5,181 nucleotides of DNA from Actinomycetospora sp. (GCA_025925615.1 JAICLN010000296.1:1-5181), one strand, 5' to 3'; positions 1 to 5,181 are shown, counted from the stretch's first letter. Notes: generated by a model from the sequence alone, not told the origin. Made by a program: numbers and translations.

Positions 1-887
1 AGGTGCTCGCTGGCCTCCGGGTTGCGCTTGTGGGGCATGGTGATGCTGCCGACCGCCGTCGGTGACGCGGGCTCGGCCAGCTCGCCGATCTCCGGGCGGG
101 CGAGCTCGTAGACCTCGCCGCCGATCCGGGCGAGGGTGCCCGCCACCAGCGCGAGCACGCCGCCGAACTCGGCGACGCGGTCGCGGCTCGAGGTCCACGA
201 CATCCCGGGGTCGCCGAGGCCGACCTCGGCGCAGAACGCGGCGCGCAGCGCGAGGGGGTCGACCCCGTCGTCGTCGTGGAACGCGAGGGCGCCGACGGCG
301 CCGGCGAGCTGCCCGACCGCCCAGCGGGGGCGGCCCTCGTCGAGGCGCGCGGCGTGGCGGCGCAGCTCGTCGGCCCACGACGCGGCCTTGAGCCCGAAGG
401 TCACCGGCGCCCCCGGCTGGCCGTGGGTCCGGCCGGCGATCGGGGTGTCACGGTGCGTCGCGGCCAGCTCGAGGGCCCGGGTCTCGAGCGCACGGACGTC
501 ACGGCGGACGAGGTCGGAGACGTCCCGCATCACCGTCCCGAACCAGGTGTCGGTGAGGTCCTGGACGGTGGCTCCGACGTAGACGTGCTCGCGGGCGGAC
601 TCCGGGAGGATCGCCTGCAGGCCCCGGATGAGCCCGAGGGTGGAGTGCGAGGTGAGGCGGGTCTGCGCCGCGACCTCGTCGAGGTCGAGGCGCTCGACCC
701 GGGCGCCCGCGGCGATCTGCTCGGCGGCCGTGGCCGGGACGATGCCGGCGCGCGCCTGCACCCGGGCGAGGGCGACGAGGATGTCCAGCCACGCCTGCCA
801 GCGCGCCTGCTCCCCGAGCAGGTCGACGAGCTCGGGGGTGGACCACAGGTGGGCGTAGACGGGCGATTCGGTCAGGCGGGCGACCAC
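1..887 (-). CDS. Aspartase/fumarase-superfamily lyase (PcaB/PurB/XcbC1-like), 3' end cut by window edge
   Basis: The 295 visible residues carry the conserved regions of the aspartase/fumarase superfamily in the usual order: TSHST with His81, GATVQD at 105-110, AGRTHGQ with His155, and the signature loop GSITMPHKRN at 280-289, where Ser281 is the expected general base. The sequence runs off the left edge just after this loop, so the C-terminal helical part is missing. Superfamily members catalyse beta-elimination (or cycloisomerisation) from carboxylated substrates and are normally cytosolic homotetramers. The GATxQD and WTxxRD-like patterns resemble 3-carboxymuconate cycloisomerase and adenylosuccinate lyase. 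The neighbouring comA points instead to an XcbC1-like role, which is elimination of phosphate from phosphosulfolactate to give sulfoacrylate; that role is inferred from context. The GTG start at 887 was chosen because GGGAGGA lies 6 bases upstream. It overlaps the stop of the upstream gene by 16 bases, which suggests translational coupling. Confidence 0.9.
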   Translation of the reverse strand, partial: MVARLTESPVYAHLWSTPELVDLLGEQARWQAWLDILVALARVQARAGIVPATAAEQIAAGARVERLDLDEVAAQTRLTSHSTLGLIRGLQAILPESAREHVYVGATVQDLTDTWFGTVMRDVSDLVRRDVRALETRALELAATHRDTPIAGRTHGQPGAPVTFGLKAASWADELRRHAARLDEGRPRWAVGQLAGAVGALAFHDDDGVDPLALRAAFCAEVGLGDPGMSWTSSRDRVAEFGGVLALVAGTLARIGGEVYELARPEIGELAEPASPTAVGSITMPHKRNPEASEH

Positions 888-1798
888 GAGGGGTCCTCCC
901 GGCGGGCGAGGCGCCCCAGCGCGTCGCGGACGTGGTCGAGCGACGATCCCCACGGCACCGACACCCACCGGGTGGGCCCGCCCGGCCCGTCGACGGTGCC
1001 CTCGGCGAGCTCCTCCTGCTGCAGGCAGCACTTGGTCAGGACCGCCCCGGGACCCTCGGCCGCGAGGTCGACCAGCGGGCAGGTGTCCGCACCCGGGGCG
1101 TCGCGGCCGTAGAACCAGCGGTGGATGCTCCGGGAGCGCTCGCAGCCGAGCAGCGTCCAGTCGGCCTCGTCCGGACGCTCGTCGAGGTAGGAGACCGCGG
1201 CCCCGGGGACCTCGCCGCCGCCGCCCCGGCACGGGAGCAGGTAGTGCGCGGCGGGGTGGTCGCGGGCCAGGTCGGCCAGGTCGACCGTGTGCGGTGTGAG
1301 CGTGATCGGGGGGAGGTCCTCGCTGACCTCGAGGACGCGGCGGGCCTGGTCGGCGAGCTTGGCGGGCCGCGGCGGGACCACCTCGCGGACCGTGATCGGC
1401 ACCGGGCGGGCGTCGAGGATGAAGTTGACGTGCTCGTAGCGCCCCTGCACCACCACGGCGCGCGCCCCGGGCACCTCGGCGGCGGCCGCGGCCAGCGCCG
1501 AGGGCACGGCGGTGTCCCGCTCCGGGCGGTGCAGGAACACGCACTCGTCCGGTCCGGCGAGCAGCTCGACGCCGACGATCGGGCTGAACAGCTCGTCGTC
1601 GCCGGCGCGGGTGACAGCGAGCAGGGCGACCGGGGCGTCCTCACCCGCATCCGGCGGCCGCACGACGAGGAACCGCGTCTTCCAGTACGCCTCGCGGCCG
1701 AGGTAGCGCTCCCGCAGCGACGCCTCGTCGTAGGGCAGCGGCGCCCGGGCCACCGCGACGCCCCGGTACCGACCGGGGACGAGGTTGGCGGTGGTCAC
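872..1798 (-). CDS. Conserved protein of unknown function, Cys/His-rich (possibly DUF7714 family)
   Basis: This is a 308-residue soluble protein with no signal peptide or membrane segment. From memory it resembles an uncharacterised actinobacterial/archaeal family (DUF7714), but I could not check this. Visible blocks are YLGREAYWKTRFLVVR (32-47), EHVNFI (122-127), VREVVPPRPAKLADQARRV (137-155), LLPCRGGGG (187-195), LLGCERSRSIHRWFYGRD (216-233), DTCPL (238-242), LTKCCLQQE (254-262) and VPWGSS (281-286). Cysteines 190, 219, 240, 257 and 258 with His226 cluster in the C-terminal half within these distinctive blocks, so metal or Fe-S binding, or thiol chemistry, is possible. The GTG start overlaps the comA stop as GTGA, and GGAG lies 8 bases upstream (1807-1810). 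Its place between a phosphosulfolactate synthase and a lyase suggests a role in the same sulfonate pathway. The reaction is unknown. Confidence 0.85.
   Translation of the reverse strand: MTTANLVPGRYRGVAVARAPLPYDEASLRERYLGREAYWKTRFLVVRPPDAGEDAPVALLAVTRAGDDELFSPIVGVELLAGPDECVFLHRPERDTAVPSALAAAAAEVPGARAVVVQGRYEHVNFILDARPVPITVREVVPPRPAKLADQARRVLEVSEDLPPITLTPHTVDLADLARDHPAAHYLLPCRGGGGEVPGAAVSYLDERPDEADWTLLGCERSRSIHRWFYGRDAPGADTCPLVDLAAEGPGAVLTKCCLQQEELAEGTVDGPGGPTRWVSVPWGSSLDHVRDALGRLARREDPSWSPA
894..900 (-). promoter_or_regulatory. Ribosome binding site of the lyase gene
   Basis: GGGAGGA on the minus strand lies 6 bases before the GTG at 887, inside the last codons of the upstream gene. It decides the lyase start and supports translational coupling. 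Confidence 0.75.
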
Positions 1799-2583
1799 CG
1801 GGCGAGCTCCGCGGAGATCGCCGCCGGGATCGTGGCCTCCGCGGTGTCCGAGCGCAGCCCGAGGCGCAGGGTCTCCAGCCCGAGGGCGTCCTCGAGGGCG
1901 ATGTTGCCGAGGTTGACGTCGGGCCCGAACCGGCGGACGAACCACGCCTGCTGGTGCGCGCGCGGCGCCTCGAACACGACGCGCTCGACCCCGACGGCGT
2001 CGACGAGGGCGTCCACGACCTCCTCGCGCACCTCCCCGTCCGCGTCGAAGATCCCGACGGTGCCGCTCTGCCTGCCCTCGGCGACGACGAGGTGCGCGCC
2101 GGCGGCCCGGTCGGCCGCGGCCTCCTCGCCCCACTGCTCGAGGGTGTGCTGCTGGTCCGGGTCCTTCGCGCCGACCTCGGTGAGCACGGCGAAGCGGTCC
2201 GCCGCGCGCCGGACCAGGTCGTGCTTGTCGGCGACGGCCATCGGCACCGTGCCGCGGGAGACCTCGACGTGGCGGAACCCGGCCCGGTGCGCCCACGCCA
2301 GGCACTCCTCCGCGACGCCCTGCGCCCAGGCGATCTCGAGCAGCGTCCCGCCGAGGCAGGACGCGACGCCGTGCGCCGCGAGGACCGCGAGCTTCTCGGA
2401 CAGCCGCGGGTCGACGTAGGCGGTGCCCCTGCCGAGCTTCCAGATGTCGACGAGGCCGCCGGCGCCCGCGAGCAGGTCCCCCGCCGCGGCCGGGCTCACC
2501 CCGGGATCGAGGACGTGGGTGAGGCCGACCGAGCGGGGTGCGCGACTCCGGGCGGGCAACGTCAGGAAGCTCGGGGTCGCCAT
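1795..2583 (-). CDS. comA: Phosphosulfolactate synthase (ComA family)
   Basis: The 262-residue protein matches the ComA family along its whole length. ComA adds sulfite to phosphoenolpyruvate, with Mg2+, to give (R)-phosphosulfolactate, the first step of PEP-dependent coenzyme M synthesis and of sulfolactate formation in Bacillus (YitD). The family landmarks appear in order: GLTHVLDPG (20-28), VDIWKLGRGT (45-54), CLGGTLLEIAWAQG (76-89), VEVSRGTVPM (106-115), TEVGAKD (135-141), VVAEGRQSGTVGIFD (166-180), then VFEAPRAHQQAWF (203-215) and VNLGNI with LETLRLGLRSDT (223-247). Many homologues read GKK where this protein has GAK at 138-140, so one lysine is replaced while Lys140 remains. It is a single TIM-barrel domain of normal length, cytosolic. 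The ATG start gives the N-terminus expected for the family. There is no Shine-Dalgarno sequence, but a TAACAT element sits 6 bases upstream, so the mRNA is probably leaderless. It is the first gene of a three-gene operon. Confidence 0.93.
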   Translation of the reverse strand: MATPSFLTLPARSRAPRSVGLTHVLDPGVSPAAAGDLLAGAGGLVDIWKLGRGTAYVDPRLSEKLAVLAAHGVASCLGGTLLEIAWAQGVAEECLAWAHRAGFRHVEVSRGTVPMAVADKHDLVRRAADRFAVLTEVGAKDPDQQHTLEQWGEEAAADRAAGAHLVVAEGRQSGTVGIFDADGEVREEVVDALVDAVGVERVVFEAPRAHQQAWFVRRFGPDVNLGNIALEDALGLETLRLGLRSDTAEATIPAAISAELAR

Positions 2584-2600
2584 GGGTCGATGTTAGATCA
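2584..2600 (-). promoter_or_regulatory. Probable leaderless promoter of the comA operon (-10 element)
   Basis: On the minus strand TAACAT (2590-2595) fits the actinobacterial TANNNT -10 consensus. Six bases separate it from the comA ATG, which puts the expected transcription start on the A of the start codon. No Shine-Dalgarno sequence is visible, as expected for a leaderless transcript. No good -35 was recognised. Confidence 0.5.
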
Positions 2601-2606
2601 CATAAT
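2601..2606 (+). promoter_or_regulatory. Possible -10 element of the PurM-like gene
   Basis: CATAAT is one base from TATAAT and stands out in GC-rich surroundings. A start of transcription about 7 bases downstream (near 2613) would exclude the ATG at 2605 and fit a start at 2650. No convincing -35 is visible, so this is a weak call. Confidence 0.35.
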
Positions 2607-2637
2607 GGACGAGCGACCACCATCGGATACGACTGAC

Positions 2638-2642
2638 GGGAG
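2638..2642 (+). promoter_or_regulatory. Ribosome binding site of the PurM-like gene
   Basis: GGGAG ends 7 bases before the GTG at 2650. It favours this start over the in-frame ATG at 2605, which has no Shine-Dalgarno sequence. Confidence 0.6.
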
Positions 2643-2649
2643 TGCCCCG

Positions 2650-3645
2650 GTGACCGGAGCCGTGCTCACCACCCCGGCCGGGGAGGAGCTCGCCGCGCTC
2701 GCCCACCGAGTCGCCACCCACCCGGGCACCCTCGGCAAGGCCGCGATCGGACTGGTCACCGAGGTGCTCGGCGACACGGACTGGCTGGCCGGGCCGGGCG
2801 ACGACGGGGCGGTGGTCCCGACCTCGGGCGGACGCGTGGTCGCCTGCGGCGAGGCCCTCTGGCCGCCGTTCGTGGCCCGCGACCCGTGGGGCGCCGGCTT
2901 CGCCGCCGTCCTGACCAACGTCAACGACGTCGCCGCGATGGGGGCCGTGCCGCTGGGGATCGTCAACACCGTCACGGCGTCGGAGGAGCACGCGCGCGCG
3001 GTCCTGGAGGGCATGCGGCGCGCCTGCTCGCTCTACGACGTCGGCATCGTCGGCGGCCACCTGACCCGCCACGACGGGGAGCCGTCGGTCTCGGCGTTCG
3101 CGCTCGGCGACGTCGCGCCGGCCGCGGAGCCGCTCTCGGTGACCCGGGTGGCGCCGGGCCAGACCCTGGTCGTGGCCGCTGCGCTCGACGGGCGGATGCG
3201 CCCCGACTTCCCGTTCTTCCCCGCCTTCGAGGAGCGCGGCGAGCGGTGCGCCGGGGACGTGCGCGTGCTCGCGGACCTGGCCCGCGAGGGGGCCGCGGTG
3301 GCGGCGAAGGACGTGAGCATGGCCGGGCTGGTCGGCTCGCTGGCGATGCTGCTGGAGTGGGGGACCTTCGGCGTGGAGGTCGACCTGGACCTCGTACCGA
3401 CCCCCGAGGGTGTGGACCAGAGCGACTGGCTGACCTGCTTCCCGAGCTTCTGCTTCCTGCTCTGTGTCCCGGCGGACCGGGAGGACGACGCCCTCGCGCC
3501 GTTCCGGGCCCGGGGTCTCGACGCGGCCGCCGTCGGGCGCATCGACGACACCGGCCTGGTGCGCCTGCGGCGCGGCGAGCAGGTCGCGACGGCGTTCGAC
3601 CTGACGCGCCAGGGCGTCACCCGCCTCGGCGGCGGCGTCCGGTGA
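2650..3645 (+). CDS. AIR synthase-related (PurM/ThiL/HypE-superfamily) ATP-binding protein
   Basis: This is a soluble protein of 331 residues from GTG 2650. It has the two-domain layout of the PurM-like superfamily (PurM, PurL, SelD, ThiL, HypE), whose members bind ATP at a dimer interface and transfer its phosphate to carbonyl, amide or thiamine-type acceptors. The N-terminal domain shows the acidic metal/nucleotide motif GPGDDGAVV (48-56), NVNDVAAMGAVP (90-101), which matches the nDvaAmGa pattern, and GIVGGHLTRHD (132-142). The C-terminal domain has AAKDVSMAGLVGSLAML (218-234), the usual lysine/aspartate-serine block before a glycine-rich helix. It is not housekeeping PurM and looks closer to the uncharacterised 'AIR synthase related' proteins. 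Its substrate is unknown. It is transcribed divergently from the comA operon across a 66-base gap, so co-regulation is likely. An alternative ATG start at 2605 would add 15 polar, poorly conserved-looking residues. Confidence 0.85.
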   Translation: MTGAVLTTPAGEELAALAHRVATHPGTLGKAAIGLVTEVLGDTDWLAGPGDDGAVVPTSGGRVVACGEALWPPFVARDPWGAGFAAVLTNVNDVAAMGAVPLGIVNTVTASEEHARAVLEGMRRACSLYDVGIVGGHLTRHDGEPSVSAFALGDVAPAAEPLSVTRVAPGQTLVVAAALDGRMRPDFPFFPAFEERGERCAGDVRVLADLAREGAAVAAKDVSMAGLVGSLAMLLEWGTFGVEVDLDLVPTPEGVDQSDWLTCFPSFCFLLCVPADREDDALAPFRARGLDAAAVGRIDDTGLVRLRRGEQVATAFDLTRQGVTRLGGGVR

Positions 3646-3688
3646 GGATCCCGGAGCTGAGGATCCCGGAGCTGAGGAACTCAGAGCT
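3644..3688. repeat. 15-bp tandem repeat, three units, between convergent genes
   Basis: GAGGATCCCGGAGCT occurs twice without a gap (3644-3658 and 3659-3673). A third unit, GAGGAACTCAGAGCT (3674-3688), matches at 12 of 15 positions. The first unit begins inside the stop codon of the PurM-like gene, and the third contains the stop codon of the small minus-strand gene. At the junction of units 2 and 3, CTGAG-GAA-CTCAG (3672-3684) could form a short hairpin, but no T-run follows it, so terminator function is doubtful. Confidence 0.85.
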
Positions 3689-4067
3689 CGGCGCGCAGGA
3701 TGTCCTCGGGCGAGAGCGACCAGGCCGGGTCGGCGCCGTCGCGCCGGGCCGACGGGCACGGTCCGCGCAGCGCGACGTCGGTGGCCAGCGCGAACAGCCG
3801 CGCCACCCGGTCCGGACGGCACCAGCGGTGCTCGGCCGCGAAGTCGATCCACGATTCCGGCGGCAGCACGTCGGCGTCGGAGTAGTCCAGCTCGCCCCAC
3901 GTGACGGCGAGCTCGAACAGGTCGAGCACGGCGTCGGGGTCGGTCTCGACCGTGAGGAGCCGGGCATGGTGCACGCTGCGCCGCCGCGACGACCGGCACC
4001 CGCACCGGGGCCCGCCCGGGTCGAGGGACATCGGGACGACGACGTCGTCCACCACCGAACGCGTCAA
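3681..4067 (-). CDS. Small protein of unknown function with CxC motif
   Basis: I do not recognise this 128-residue protein. The N-terminal part has RCGCRSSRRRSVHH (21-34), with Cys22 and Cys24 next to a basic stretch and two histidines. It continues into an acidic, helix-prone middle (DPDAVLDLFELAVTWGELDY, 43-62), then ESWIDFAAEHRWC (71-83), RVARLFALATDVAL (87-100) and a tail ending EDILRAEL. There is no signal peptide or membrane segment. The TTG at 4067 was chosen because AGGAGG lies 5 bases upstream. A GTG at 4070 would be only 2 bases from that site. Codon use and GC content match the neighbours. It converges on the PurM-like gene (35-base gap, filled by tandem repeats) and is divergent from the OsmC gene. 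A DNA- or metal-binding role would be speculation. Confidence 0.6.
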   Translation of the reverse strand: MTRSVVDDVVVPMSLDPGGPRCGCRSSRRRSVHHARLLTVETDPDAVLDLFELAVTWGELDYSDADVLPPESWIDFAAEHRWCRPDRVARLFALATDVALRGPCPSARRDGADPAWSLSPEDILRAEL

Positions 4068-4072
4068 CACGA

Positions 4073-4078
4073 CCTCCT
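4073..4078 (-). promoter_or_regulatory. Ribosome binding site selecting a TTG start
   Basis: A perfect AGGAGG on the minus strand sits 5 bases before the TTG at 4067. This rules against longer versions of the protein starting at GTG codons as far up as 4139. Confidence 0.7.
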
Positions 4079-4105
4079 CGGTCCCTGCGCTGTTGTGATC
4101 GTGAC

Positions 4106-4139
4106 CACTGTCGCAATCGGTGTTGCACCGGTGTTGCAC
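4106..4139. promoter_or_regulatory. Exact 11-bp tandem direct repeat in a divergent promoter region (putative operator)
   Basis: CGGTGTTGCAC is repeated exactly, head to tail, at 4118-4128 and 4129-4139. A third, weaker copy (7 of 11) lies just upstream at 4106-4116 and keeps the core TGTCGCA. The TGTYGCA cores start at 4109, 4121 and 4132, so they are about one helical turn apart on the same DNA face. This arrangement is typical of sites for dimeric response regulators of the OmpR/PhoB type, but no regulator is identified here. It lies in the 98-base gap between the small minus-strand gene and the OsmC gene and could control either. No clear -10/-35 pair was found in the gap. Confidence 0.5.
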
Positions 4140-4165
4140 GCTCGCGTGACCGGACGGGGGACGTC

Positions 4166-4558
4166 GTGACGGAACGCCGGGTCGGGGCCGTCTGGGAGGG
4201 CGGGATGCGCTGCACCGTCGACGCGGGGGGCTTCCCGATCACCGTCGACGAGCCCCCCGAGGCCGGCGGCACCGGGCAGGGGCCGCAGCCGACGGAGCTG
4301 TTGCTGGGCGCCATCGCCTCGTGCTTCACCCTCGCCCTGGCCCACAGCGCGGGCAAGCGCGACGTCGAGCTGCGGGGCCTGCGCGTGGACGCGACCGGGA
4401 CCTACGACGGGCCGCGGTTCTCGACCCTGCGCATCGACGTCCACGCCGACGCCCCGACCGGGGACGAGCTCGAGCGGCTGGTCGAGGTCGCGAAGCGGGT
4501 CTGCTACGTGACGAACACGCTGCGCAGCGCCCCGCCGATCGAGATCACCACGAGGTGA
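4166..4558 (+). CDS. OsmC/Ohr-family protein
   Basis: The 130-residue protein is of normal length for single-domain OsmC-family proteins. The best known members are dimeric thiol peroxidases that reduce organic hydroperoxides. Both characteristic cysteines are present: Cys53 in PTELLLGAIASC (42-53) and Cys113 in KRVCYVTNTL (110-119). Glu44, in the PTE motif before the first cysteine, fits the usual catalytic glutamate. The N-terminal strand region (VWEGGMRCTVDAGGFPITVD, 9-28) and the GPQP turn are typical. Whether this subgroup is a true peroxidase or acts on another thiol-reactive substrate cannot be told from sequence. GTG 4166 follows GGGGGA (4156-4161). The gene is divergent from the small minus-strand gene across a putative operator, and its last 14 bases overlap the 3' end of larC on the other strand. 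Confidence 0.9.
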   Translation: MTERRVGAVWEGGMRCTVDAGGFPITVDEPPEAGGTGQGPQPTELLLGAIASCFTLALAHSAGKRDVELRGLRVDATGTYDGPRFSTLRIDVHADAPTGDELERLVEVAKRVCYVTNTLRSAPPIEITTR

Positions 4559-5181
4559 GCGGCGCGCCGGTCCGGTAGGCGACGAGCGCGGCCTCGCACA
4601 CCGCCCGGACCGGCCAGCCCAGGGCGAGCGCGGCCGTCTCGGCCTCGGCGAGCTCGGGGGTGGCCACCGTGGGGGTGGCCAGGCCGGCGACGTCGTCGGG
4701 GCCCTCGGCCACCTTCACCGTCACCAGCTGCCGCGCGCCCGGCGGCCCCACCTCGACCGGCACCGAGCGCCGTCGGGCGGTCGCCCGCTCCCAGCGCGAC
4801 CAGCGGACCCCGAACGTGCTGGTGTGCCGGAACACCGCGTCGACGACGGCCTCGCGCACCTCGGGGGCGCACAGCACCGACAGCACCTGCCCGGGCCGCC
4901 CGTGCCGCGCCGTCACCGCCGTCGTCCAGCAGTCCCACGCCCCCGCCGCCCGGACGGCCGCCAGCACCGAGGGCCAGATCCGCGGGTCGAGATCGTCGAT
5001 GGTCGCCTCCACGACGAGCACCTCGTCGGCGAGCCGCCCGGTCGACGACGTCTCGGCGTGCCCGACGACGACGCGGGTGACGTTCGGCCGGTCGTCGGGG
5101 TCCCGGCCGCCGCCGCCCACCCCGACCGCCTCGACCCGCAGCGTCGGGAGCGGCCCGGGGACGGCGAGCGCGGCGACCAGG
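4545..5181 (-). CDS. larC: Nickel-pincer cofactor synthesis protein LarC (C-terminal part; 5' end outside window)
   Basis: The 211 visible residues form the C-terminal half of LarC (DUF111 family). LarC is the CTP-dependent enzyme that inserts nickel into the pyridinium dithioacid mononucleotide to complete the cofactor of lactate racemase LarA and its relatives. Diagnostic blocks, numbered from the window edge, are a glycine-rich VGVGGGGRD followed by RPNVTRVVVG (about 19-40), VEATIDDLDP (57-66), the cluster HGRPGQVLSVLC (93-104) and TSTFGVR (120-126). A terminal region with PELAEAE and a conserved-looking helix follows. The frame is open to the edge, so a GTG at 5120 is not the start: the residues before it continue the family pattern. 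In Lactiplantibacillus plantarum, larC is read through a programmed frameshift. None is needed inside the part seen here. Partner genes larB, larE and larA are not in the window. Confidence 0.92.
   Translation of the reverse strand, partial: LVAALAVPGPLPTLRVEAVGVGGGGRDPDDRPNVTRVVVGHAETSSTGRLADEVLVVEATIDDLDPRIWPSVLAAVRAAGAWDCWTTAVTARHGRPGQVLSVLCAPEVREAVVDAVFRHTSTFGVRWSRWERATARRRSVPVEVGPPGARQLVTVKVAEGPDDVAGLATPTVATPELAEAETAALALGWPVRAVCEAALVAYRTGAPLTSW

Noticed and set aside
276..1112. Plus-strand frame of 278 residues over the lyase
   Set aside because: The minus strand here encodes all the aspartase/fumarase superfamily motifs in order, so the plus frame is a shadow.
932..2419. Long open plus-strand frame opposite the unknown gene and comA
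   Set aside because: Composition is Arg/Ala/Ser-rich with no recognisable motif. It is the antisense shadow of two well-supported genes in very GC-rich DNA.
1954..2604. Upstream extension of the PurM-like protein to 563 residues
   Set aside because: The extra residues are antisense to comA and unlike any PurM-family N-terminus. Promoter and ribosome-site evidence places the start at 2605-2650.
1799..2623. In-frame N-terminal extension that would fuse the unknown protein to a long Arg/Gly-rich stretch (583 residues)
   Set aside because: The extension is a frame shadow of comA with Arg/Gly/Ala-rich low-complexity content. The GTG at 1798 has a ribosome binding site and the family-like sequence begins there.
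3672..3684. CTGAG-GAA-CTCAG hairpin as an intrinsic terminator
   Set aside because: The stem has only 5 pairs and no T-run on either side. It may be just a by-product of the tandem repeat.
4068..4139. Longer form of the small minus-strand protein starting at GTG 4139
   Set aside because: It would encode the operator-like tandem repeat and ignore the perfect AGGAGG before TTG 4067.
2593..4356. Long open minus-strand frame of 587 residues
   Set aside because: It lies antisense to the PurM-like and OsmC genes and out of frame with the small minus-strand gene, with biased low-complexity composition.
4545..5120. larC as a short 191-residue gene starting at GTG 5120
   Set aside because: The frame stays open to the window edge. 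The residues before 5120 continue the LarC glycine-rich block, so the gene is cut by the window, not short.

Overview
The window is very GC-rich and densely coded, with GTG and TTG starts, short overlaps between genes and an apparently leaderless promoter. This points to a high-GC actinobacterium. A Pseudonocardiaceae-type genome is my best guess, inferred from composition and gene style only. No rRNA, tRNA, CRISPR array, insertion sequence or phage gene was seen. The window cuts a gene at each edge.

Region 1 (1-2583, minus strand) is a tightly overlapped three-gene operon, read right to left. It starts with a clear ComA-type phosphosulfolactate synthase (PEP plus sulfite). Next is a 308-residue Cys/His-rich protein of unknown function (DUF7714-like from memory). 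Last is an aspartase/fumarase-superfamily lyase that runs off the left edge. The start of gene 2 overlaps the stop of gene 1 by 4 bases, and gene 3 overlaps gene 2 by 16 bases. A ComA homologue with a superfamily lyase is the enzyme pair that opens bacterial coenzyme M synthesis in Xanthobacter (XcbB1 and XcbC1). The operon may therefore make a sulfonate such as coenzyme M, sulfoacrylate or a related compound. This is the most interesting part of the window.

Region 2 (2584-3645) is a 66-base divergent promoter region and a plus-strand PurM/ThiL/HypE-like ATP-binding protein. It lies back to back with comA and is probably co-regulated with it.

Region 3 (3644-4165) has a 15-bp tandem repeat where two genes converge. 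It also holds a small minus-strand gene of unknown function with a TTG start and an excellent ribosome binding site. Upstream of that gene is a divergent intergenic region containing an exact 11-bp tandem direct repeat that looks like an operator.

Region 4 (4166-5181) has an OsmC/Ohr-family protein with both conserved cysteines (plus strand). It converges with, and overlaps by 14 bases, the 3' part of larC (minus strand), the nickel-insertion enzyme of nickel-pincer cofactor synthesis. No stretch over 300 bases lacks a gene.
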